DNA of 64,000 nt, taken from the NCBI RefSeq assembly GCF_014334055.1, contig NZ_CP060490.1, forward strand, positions 1,426,001 through 1,490,000, written 5' to 3'. Below are positions 33,067-39,026 of the stretch, in pieces. The position numbers and the translations under genes are program-made. The notes under the pieces were generated by a model. It made no database searches. It worked only from the letters and a program-made list of their open reading frames with translations, and was not told where the DNA came from. Position 1 is the stretch's first letter, and the number at the start of each line of letters is the position of its first letter. This stretch comes from Oscillibacter hominis. GTDB taxonomy: Bacteria > Bacillota > Clostridia > Oscillospirales > Oscillospiraceae.

Positions 33067-34008
33067 TCACTGCACCTCCTGGATAAGTATGTTGTAGGTC
33101 AAATCCTCAGTTGGGACCGTTGTGCAGGTAAAGGTCAGGCTGTTCTCTCCCTGACCCGTGCACCTCACTCCAGCTTTTCCTGCCGCCTCCCAGCTTGCCG
33201 GACCGGGCGTCGGCGTCACCGCGTTGCTGACGCTCACGCCGGGCGCCGCCACACTCTGGGTCTTTGCAGCTGCATCCCACTCCGCGGCTGTCAGCTTAAC
33301 TGTTTCCGATTTTGGCGAGGGCATGACCGTAAGGAGCTCCGTCGGCCCATTGGCCGCCGTGCCGCCTCTGCAAATCGAAAGCTGTGCCGTGAGGTCCTCC
33401 AGCGGAGGAACCATGCAGTAAATCCGGATTCCGCCGTCCATTGCCTCCACGGTGCCCGCAAAGCTGGTTTTCCCCAGAATTGACAGCGCAATCTTTGACG
33501 CCGCCGTGACGCCCTCCACCGCGATTTCCTTGGTGAAGAGGTAGGTCAGCCCATCCGGGAAATCGCTTCTGACTGTCCAGACGCCAAGGACATCTCTCAC
33601 ATTTGTAGCATCCCTGACCCCGTTTTTAAGAGTCATTAATTTACTCAAATCTGAGCTGTTTATTTTTCCGCTGCTGACAATATCCGCCGCCAGGAGCGAA
33701 AGGCGCTCTTCTTCTGTGGAATACTCGTTTATATTTCGGTTGAAATATGTTCTAAGAACCGCGACATCGGTATCGTCGATCTTCCCATCCCCATTCACAT
33801 CCCCCGCGACCCGTCCGGCGGGGATCGTGAGCAGGACGGGCTTGGCCGCGTCCATATGGTCAGATACATCCAACAGCTTTGTGTCTATTTCCACCTCTGT
33901 ATAATAGCGGTCGTCGTGGCTGTGGCCGACCGCCGCCTTGCCCGCCGCCAGGGCCTGGATTTTACCCCATAAATGCCGCAGCCCGGCGCTGTCCAAATAA
34001 TTTGCCAT
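33067..34008 (-). CDS. phage tail fibre-like protein with a dockerin-like insertion
   Basis: A 313-residue protein. Residues 1-50 resemble tail fibres (LRHLWGKIQALAAGK, HSHDDRYYTEVEIDTKL). Residues about 68-130 hold a dockerin-like pair of Ca-binding repeats: GDVNGDGKIDDTDVAVLRTYF (first loop intact, Asp70-Asp81) and a degenerate second one, ADIVSSGKINSSDLSKLM. The last 180 residues are beta-rich and unfamiliar. Dockerins bind cohesins in secreted enzyme complexes; here the module may attach the fibre tip or simply stabilise it. RBS-like GGGGTGC precedes ATG. Confidence 0.8.
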   Translation of the reverse strand: MANYLDSAGLRHLWGKIQALAAGKAAVGHSHDDRYYTEVEIDTKLLDVSDHMDAAKPVLLTIPAGRVAGDVNGDGKIDDTDVAVLRTYFNRNINEYSTEEERLSLLAADIVSSGKINSSDLSKLMTLKNGVRDATNVRDVLGVWTVRSDFPDGLTYLFTKEIAVEGVTAASKIALSILGKTSFAGTVEAMDGGIRIYCMVPPLEDLTAQLSICRGGTAANGPTELLTVMPSPKSETVKLTAAEWDAAAKTQSVAAPGVSVSNAVTPTPGPASWEAAGKAGVRCTGQGENSLTFTCTTVPTEDLTYNILIQEVQ

Positions 34009-34018
34009 ACCGCACCCC

Positions 34019-34798
34019 CTAACCGGCCACGATGGTGTCGATCTCCGCGTTGGAGATCACGTCCGTGATCTGGAGATAGCCGCTCAGGTCCACGGTGCCC
34101 GAGAGCACATCCCACTCGCTGCCGTTCCAGGCCACGTTGTCCCCGGCCTTCACGCCGTGGGCGCTGTCCGCGGCCGTGATGTTCCACACATCGCCCACCT
34201 TGTTCCCCGTGGCGGGCAGCTCCGCGTAGGCGGCCTTGGTGCCCTTGTAGTGGAGCGCGCCGGAGACCAGGCCGTCCACCTGGGCCTTGGTGTATGCGTC
34301 CGTGATCCCATAGCCGGCCAGCGTGGTGGCGGGGCTCTGTTTGGAGGCCGCCAGGTCGTAGGCCGCCTTGACGGCGCTGGGCGTGGCCGCCTTGGTGCTA
34401 CTGGCATCACTGGTGCTGGCGGAGAGCATCACGCCGCCCTTGACCGTGGTGCTGGCGTCGGGCAGGACGTAGAGGTTGGCTCCCGCCGCGATGCCCGCCA
34501 GCTTCTCCTTCTCCGCCGTGGTGTAGTCGTTGGCGCTTAACCCCTTCCCGGCAACCTTGTCCACCTTGCTGGCGTCGCTGGGATGCACGTGGTCGCCCCG
34601 GGCAAAGGCAAGCTCTGAGCCCACGGCGGCCGTTCCGTCCATCTTCGGCGTGGTGGTGCTGGCCGCCGCGCCTTCCGGGATGTCGGATGCGGTGAGAAAG
34701 CCGCTGTCGTTCATAAGGTCGCTGGTACGCTTGGGGATGACCGCCCTGATCTTGCTCCAGAAGTACAGCAGGCCGTTGTCGTCCAAAAATTTAGCCAT
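34019..34798 (-). CDS. phage tail fibre protein
   Basis: A 259-residue protein with hallmark tail-fibre stretches: LLYFWSKIRAVIPKRTSDLMND, ARGDHVHPSDASKVDKVAGKGLS, NDYTTAEKEKLAGIA and VKGGVMLSASTSDASSTKAATP, ending in a repeated SNAEIDTIVAG motif similar to its upstream neighbour. It overlaps the preceding 50-residue gene by 8 bp. Confidence 0.9.
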   Translation of the reverse strand: MAKFLDDNGLLYFWSKIRAVIPKRTSDLMNDSGFLTASDIPEGAAASTTTPKMDGTAAVGSELAFARGDHVHPSDASKVDKVAGKGLSANDYTTAEKEKLAGIAAGANLYVLPDASTTVKGGVMLSASTSDASSTKAATPSAVKAAYDLAASKQSPATTLAGYGITDAYTKAQVDGLVSGALHYKGTKAAYAELPATGNKVGDVWNITAADSAHGVKAGDNVAWNGSEWDVLSGTVDLSGYLQITDVISNAEIDTIVAG

Positions 34799-34943
34799 TG
34801 AAAAATCCTCCCAATATCATTTCGATGTCCGCGTTGGTCATAGGTTCCACACTTTTCCCAGCCAGCTCCGCCTCCAGGCCGGAGATGGCGCCGATGGGGT
34901 GCTGGTCCGGCTTGTCCCGGTTTTGCAGCACGCTGTGGTTCAA
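34791..34943 (-). CDS. small phage tail-associated protein with TTG start
   Basis: 50 residues: M(TTG)NHSVLQNRDKPDQHPIG, then AISGLEAELAGKSVEPMTNA and DIEMILGGFFNG. TTG at 34943 is preceded by GGAGGAGGG 3 nt upstream. The pattern NRDxxxQHPIxAISGLE is familiar from small proteins just upstream of phage tail fibres. It is the first gene of the cassette. Confidence 0.75.
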   Translation of the reverse strand: MNHSVLQNRDKPDQHPIGAISGLEAELAGKSVEPMTNADIEMILGGFFNG

Positions 34944-35141
34944 CGTCCCTCCTCCATTTGGAGCGCCAATATTGGCCTGCAATGCATTCTTTGGTGCAAT
35001 GGGGGTCCGGAAAGCTGCGTGGGCCGGATGGATACCTGCAAATTGAAACGGCAGGATATGGACACGGAGGGCGTTTATGGGCATATGATGATGGGGTCTT
35101 GAAAAAGCAGCTGCTTATAACAGGATATGTGTGCATCGAAA
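34944..35141. other. unassigned region upstream of the tail cassette
   Basis: No gene with start and family support. A plus-strand frame here reads LRGPDGYLQIETAGYGHGG, protein-like but not recognised. Structural and packaging genes expected upstream of tail fibres are absent, so the cassette is cut off here. Confidence 0.4.
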
Positions 35142-35180
35142 AAGGAAACCCTTGGAGCATAGAGCTCCAAGGGTTTCCTT
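35138..35180 (-). terminator. terminator downstream of the acetyltransferase gene
   Basis: A perfect 17-bp stem (35142-35158 with 35164-35180) with a 5-nt loop and, on the minus strand, a T5 run. It insulates the tail cassette from the acetyltransferase. Confidence 0.9.
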
Positions 35181-35282
35181 ATGGAATATCACTACAATCT
35201 GGATATTGTGGAATAGCGGAAGGTGTGCCTTTTACCAAATCAGGCGATTTCATCGGCCAGACGAACAGGAAGTTGCCGATAC

Positions 35283-35936
35283 CTATATGAGTTTCTCCGC
35301 CAATGATTGCTTTAGTTTTATCAGGTCAGGATTGCACAGCAATGGAAGAATATCCACCAACTGTTCCGGGGCAAAATCCCACCATCGCAAACGGAGAAGG
35401 AGGTCTTTTAGTTCGTCATCAAAACGGTCTTTGATAAACTTTGCAGGATTGCCGCCGTAAACCGTGTAAGGGGGAACATTCTTGACTACAACGGAATAAG
35501 CGGCAATGATTGCCCCGTCACCGATTTTCACACCGGGCATAATTATGCTCTCTTGCCCAATCCAGACATCGTTTCCGATAATTGTATCGCCCTTGTGAGG
35601 AAGCTGTTCCATGTGCGGCAGCGTATTTTCACTCCATGCGCCACCGAACACATGAAATGGATAGGTTGTTGCACTACTAATTCGATGATTTGCCGCTCCC
35701 ATAATGAACTTGGTTCCGGAAGCAATCTGACAGAACTTGCCGATGATAAGTTTATCACCAAACTCAGGGTAGTTGAATAGCACATTGTTCTTTTCAAAAC
35801 CTGTGGGGTCAACCGCATCATCATAATAGCTATAATCTCCAACCGTAATATTGGTGGCTGTGATTATATTCTTGATAAAGCATGAGGTTTTGTATTCGTT
35901 TGGGAAGATCGTATTAGGGTCTGGAATGTGAGTCAT
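35283..35936 (-). CDS. Vat/CatB-type xenobiotic O-acetyltransferase
   Basis: A 217-residue left-handed beta-helix acetyltransferase (hexapeptide repeats such as IGNDVWIGQESIIMPGVKIGDGAIIAA). It closely resembles Vat streptogramin A acetyltransferases, with YSYYD near 36-39, GDKLIIGKFC, the catalytic His84 in GAANHR and GGNPAKFIK near the end; CatB chloramphenicol enzymes are the next relatives. Acetyl-CoA donates the acetyl group. The gene is visibly AT-richer than its neighbours, suggesting transfer. GAAAGGA precedes ATG. The real substrate is not provable by sequence. Confidence 0.88.
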   Translation of the reverse strand: MTHIPDPNTIFPNEYKTSCFIKNIITATNITVGDYSYYDDAVDPTGFEKNNVLFNYPEFGDKLIIGKFCQIASGTKFIMGAANHRISSATTYPFHVFGGAWSENTLPHMEQLPHKGDTIIGNDVWIGQESIIMPGVKIGDGAIIAAYSVVVKNVPPYTVYGGNPAKFIKDRFDDELKDLLLRLRWWDFAPEQLVDILPLLCNPDLIKLKQSLAEKLI

Positions 35937-36300
35937 GTTCTTAAAATCCTTTCTTGTTTTATATCACATCCTTTCTCAGGCATATTCTTATGGCAACCGC
36001 CCGTTTCTTTCGTATTGCTTTCATCGTGGGATACCTCTCCAAATTCAAATTTGTCGTTGCCGGTGTACCATGGGCCCGCCACCACTCCAGACTGGTCGGT
36101 GTAATCCATCAGCAGGTGCTCCGCAGTGTCTTCGACGCAAATGCATCGCAGAAGCAAAGATGCTCCCCGTCCATCCCGATCAGCAGATCGCAGCCGGGTT
36201 TGCTCTTGATCGTGTGCCTGTCCCAGCACATACAGCTACAAAACCTTGACCAAGATTCATACCGGCCTCTTTTTCTTGCCCACATTATAGCATGTTGATC
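35937..36300 (-). pseudogene. possible broken small gene upstream of the acetyltransferase
   Basis: Minus-strand fragments in two frames look like one decayed protein: DRHTIKSKPGCDLLIGMDGEH followed, after a frame change near 36120, by EDTAEHLLMDYTDQSGVV and GPWYTGNDKFEFGEVSHDE. No family was recognised. The join is an inference; it could also be the 5' leader of the acetyltransferase mRNA. Confidence 0.3.
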
Positions 36301-36318
36301 TCCGTCCTTTCTAAAATA

Positions 36319-36372
36319 AAAGCGCCCGTTTTGTGGACTGTTACCAGTCTTGAAAACGGGCGCTTTCATTTT
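36319..36372. terminator. long hairpin terminator
   Basis: A 14-bp stem (36319-36332 with 36353-36366) has a 20-nt loop that itself can pair (GACTG/CAGTC). A T-rich tail follows. It marks the right edge of the accessory region. Confidence 0.8.
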
Positions 36373-36529
36373 GTGCAATTTTTACTGGTGTGGCGGCGCG
36401 CTTTTTCTCGCCATTGAAAAAGGGCACTGTGAAATTTGGGGGGTAATTCTCCGGAAACGGGAGTTCGAATCATCACAGCCCCTCAAGCTGCCTCAAAATC
36501 TATTGGAAAAAGCCTCAATTTAGGATAAG
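36373..36529. other. intergenic stretch beside tRNA-Arg
   Basis: No gene seen. It contains GGGAGTTCGAATCATCAC near 36460-36477, which resembles a tRNA T-arm but does not pair as one. It may be a remnant of an attachment site linked to the neighbouring accessory region. Confidence 0.3.
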
Positions 36530-36532
36530 AAA

Positions 36533-36595
36533 AAAGCCACAACCGCCTGGCGCCGTAGGCATTCAACCTACGATATCCAGATTGTCGTGACTTTT
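36533..36595 (-). terminator. terminator after tRNA-Arg
   Basis: On the minus strand AAAAAGTCAC pairs, with wobbles, to GTGGCTTTTTT around an inner CGTAGGT/CCTACG hairpin. Confidence 0.75.
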
Positions 36596-36672
36596 TGGTA
36601 CGCCCGACTGGATTCGAACCAGCGGCCTTTAGAGTCGGAGTCTAACGCTCTATCCAACTGAGCTACGGGCGC
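36596..36672 (-). tRNA. tRNA-Arg (anticodon CCG)
   Basis: A complete cloverleaf: acceptor GCGCCCG with CGGGCGT (one G-U), D arm AGCTCAGTTGGATAGAGC, anticodon stem TTAGA/TCTAA with loop CTCCGAC, T loop GGTTCGAATCC, and encoded CCA. The anticodon CCG reads CGG. Confidence 0.97.
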
Positions 36673-36734
36673 GCATCTTTGTTAAGGATAACACATAAAA
36701 CCAAATCTGTAAAGAAAAATTTTTCAAAAAAAGA

Positions 36735-36776
36735 TTGTTAAAAAAATTGACAAACTCGCTCCTTTTGCGATACACT
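36735..36776 (+). promoter_or_regulatory. rex promoter with Rex-operator-like sequence
   Basis: TTGTTAA (36735-36741) and TTGACAA (36747-36753) form a near-palindrome close to the Rex consensus (TTGTTAA-N4-TTAACAA), here with a 5-bp centre. The right half is also the -35 box TTGACA, with TACACT 18 bp on. Rex would therefore block its own promoter when NADH is low. Confidence 0.6.
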
Positions 36777-36848
36777 AAATACGGAAATTTACTTTATTAT
36801 AATGTTGTCAATTGTGTGTATCTTTTTACCAGTGGTAGGAGTAATCAT

Positions 36849-37478
36849 ATGAAAAAGCAGAACATTTCCGACGCCGTGATTCGGCGCCTTCCCAGATACT
36901 ACAGGCACCTGAATGATCTGTGCAACAAAGGCGTCATTCGCATCTCCTCACATTCCCTGGGGGTAAAGATGGGTATCACTGCCTCTCAGATCCGGCAGGA
37001 TTTCAGCTGCTTTGGTGAGTTCGGCCAGCAGGGATACGGTTACAATGTGGAGGAATTGCGCTCTGAAATCGGGCACATCCTGGGGGTGGATCAGAGCCAC
37101 CACCTGATTATGATCGGTGTGGGCAACTTGGGTCACGCCCTGCTCCAGAATTTTCGCTTCTCCCAGTGCGGCTTTGCCGTGGATGCGGCCTTTGACATTG
37201 CTCCATCCATCATCGGGACAGACATCAACGGCGTACATATCTACCATATGGACGAGTTGGAGGACTATATCCGCACCCACAAGGTGGATGTGGTCTCTCT
37301 CACTGTGCCCAAATCCATTGCCCAGGATTTGGCGGACCGCCTGACGGACCTCGGCATCCGCGGGTTCTGGAACTTTACCAACCTGGAGCTTGTCTCCTCC
37401 AACCCGGAGGTCAAAATCGAGAACATCCACTTTTCTGACAGTTTGCTGACGCTCAGCTACCGGATTGTCAATCCGTAA
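36849..37478 (+). CDS. rex: redox-sensing transcriptional repressor Rex
   Basis: A 209-residue repressor that senses the NADH/NAD+ ratio. N-terminal winged helix (1-75, RRLPRYYRHLNDLCNKGVIRISS) and a Rossmann domain with IGVGNLGHALL (about 89-99). The C-terminal domain-swapped helix is present. ATG 36849 is within TAGGAG spacing; the open frame extends upstream through the promoter. Likely targets are fermentation genes elsewhere in the genome. Confidence 0.97.
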   Translation: MKKQNISDAVIRRLPRYYRHLNDLCNKGVIRISSHSLGVKMGITASQIRQDFSCFGEFGQQGYGYNVEELRSEIGHILGVDQSHHLIMIGVGNLGHALLQNFRFSQCGFAVDAAFDIAPSIIGTDINGVHIYHMDELEDYIRTHKVDVVSLTVPKSIAQDLADRLTDLGIRGFWNFTNLELVSSNPEVKIENIHFSDSLLTLSYRIVNP

Positions 37479-37492
37479 ACGGAAGGAGCCCT

Positions 37493-38560
37493 ATGAAAAA
37501 AAGAGCACTGGCGCCCATCGCCTTTCTGGCTGCGGCCTGCTGCATCCTGGCAGCGCTGGCCAGCGGCGGAGACAGCTCCGACCCGCTGGTCTCCCTCTCC
37601 TACCTCAACGGCACCTTCACTGACAAGGTCAACAGCGCAGTGGATGCCCGGCTGAATGCGTCCGGCCAGGGGAGTGCCGGTACCTATGCTTCCTCCACAC
37701 AGGAAATCCGCCTGAAGGAAGGGGATGTGCTGTGCGGCAGCACCGGCACGGACTGCATGCTGTTGGCCGGCTCAATGAAGGTCACCTTCCCATCCGGCGC
37801 CGTGGTGGACATCACCGCCGGCAAAGAGATGCCCAGCGGCACGGCGTTGACGGCCAACCACAGGTATTTGGTGGCGGAGGATACGGCGGCTTCCTTTACC
37901 GTCACCTCAAAGACCGCGGTGCTGCACTATGAGGGGCCCTACCGGTTCACCCTTTCCGACTCCGTGGATTACAATGCCATTGCCTCGGCATTAAAAACCC
38001 TTCATCTATTTAAGGGCAGCTACACCGGCTATGGTTCCGGCTTTGACCTGGAGATGGCGCCCACCCGCATCCAGGCCCTCATCATGTTCATCCGTGTTTT
38101 AGGCGAGGAAGAGGCGGCCCTATCTTATACCGGCCCCATCCCCTTCACCGACATCGCCAGGGGCTCCCTGTCGGAGCACTATGTCTCCTACGCCTACTCC
38201 AAGGGCTATACCAACGGCTTCACTGCCACGCTCTTTCAGCCCGACCAGGCCATCTCCGCCAATCAGTACATGGAGTTTTTGCTGCGCGCCCTGGGCTACA
38301 GCTCCTCTGCCAACACAGACCTCTCGGCTACAATGGCCACGGCCCGCAGCGCCGGTGTCCTCACCGATGCCGAGGTGTCCATGCTCCAGTCGGGCACATT
38401 TCTCCGGGCACAGCTGGTGTATGTCTCCTATTACGCCCTGGACGCCTCTTTGAGCGACGGCTCCGGGACCTTGGAGCAGAAGCTGATGGACAGCGGCGTC
38501 TTTACCTCCGATGAACTGCTCTCCGCCAGGGCCATGATCACCGGCGGCCGAATTTTTTAG
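37493..38560 (+). CDS. secreted protein with S-layer homology-like repeats
   Basis: A 355-residue protein: signal peptide (about 1-23, with a Cys-containing core AACCILAALASGG), a beta-rich region of about 130 residues similar to the 'copper amine oxidase-like/FecR-like' threshold domains only loosely, and SLH repeats from about 185 (IPFTDIARGSLSEHYVSYAY). Probably wall-attached. It lies 14 bp after rex, with GGAAGGAG before ATG, but is unlikely to share its function. Confidence 0.8.
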   Translation: MKKRALAPIAFLAAACCILAALASGGDSSDPLVSLSYLNGTFTDKVNSAVDARLNASGQGSAGTYASSTQEIRLKEGDVLCGSTGTDCMLLAGSMKVTFPSGAVVDITAGKEMPSGTALTANHRYLVAEDTAASFTVTSKTAVLHYEGPYRFTLSDSVDYNAIASALKTLHLFKGSYTGYGSGFDLEMAPTRIQALIMFIRVLGEEEAALSYTGPIPFTDIARGSLSEHYVSYAYSKGYTNGFTATLFQPDQAISANQYMEFLLRALGYSSSANTDLSATMATARSAGVLTDAEVSMLQSGTFLRAQLVYVSYYALDASLSDGSGTLEQKLMDSGVFTSDELLSARAMITGGRIF

Positions 38561-38643
38561 GCCGCTGTGCACCCTTTCCCCACGACAGCATACTATGAAC
38601 TGTGACCGGTTCACCGGCCAACATTTCATAGGAGGTTCCCGGT

Positions 38644-38823
38644 ATGTGTAATCAGGGCTTCTTTGGCGGCGGCAACAGCTGCTGCTGGATCATCATTCTG
38701 TTGATCATCGTTTGCTGCTGCTGTGGCGGCGGTAACAGCTGGGGTGGCTGTGGCTGTGGTTGTAACAGCGGCTGTGGCTGCAACAGTGGTTGTGGCTGCA
38801 ACAGCGGGTCTGCCTGCTGCTAA
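38644..38823 (+). CDS. cysteine- and glycine-rich mini-protein
   Basis: 59 residues with 16 cysteines. A short hydrophobic stretch WIIILLIIV lies near 15-23, followed by CCCC and repeats of CGCNSG. AGGAGG precedes ATG by 8 nt and a terminator follows. It resembles the high-cysteine YjcZ/chorion-like small proteins of spore formers, which may be membrane or coat components. Metal binding is possible but unproven. Confidence 0.8.
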   Translation: MCNQGFFGGGNSCCWIIILLIIVCCCCGGGNSWGGCGCGCNSGCGCNSGCGCNSGSACC

Positions 38824-38845
38824 GGGCATTTCACTTTCATAAAGG

Positions 38846-38875
38846 GCTCCCGCGCCGCAAGGCGCGGGAGCTTTG
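38846..38875 (+). terminator. terminator after the Cys-rich mini-protein
   Basis: An 11-bp stem (38846-38856 with 38861-38871) with a GCAA tetraloop, followed by TTTG. Confidence 0.8.
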
Positions 38876-38925
38876 CTGTGCGCCTTTCCGCGCCCGGCCC
38901 CTGCCGGGTTCAGGCAGTCTCCATA

Positions 38926-38954
38926 TTGACAGCCCAATCAGCCGGTGATACGAT
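38926..38954 (+). promoter_or_regulatory. promoter of nrdD-nrdG
   Basis: TTGACA (38926-38931), a 17-bp spacer and TACGAT (38949-38954), 73 bp before the nrdD start. Confidence 0.7.
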
Positions 38955-39026
38955 AAATAGTAACTTTCTGAGATGCACAGCAATGATTGCACAAGATATG
39001 GTAAGAGAAATGAGGGTATCCCGCAT

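Noticed and set aside
34958..35290. Plus-strand frame LRGPDGYLQIETAGYGHGG
   Set aside because: It crosses the acetyltransferase terminator and lacks a ribosome site; no family recognised.
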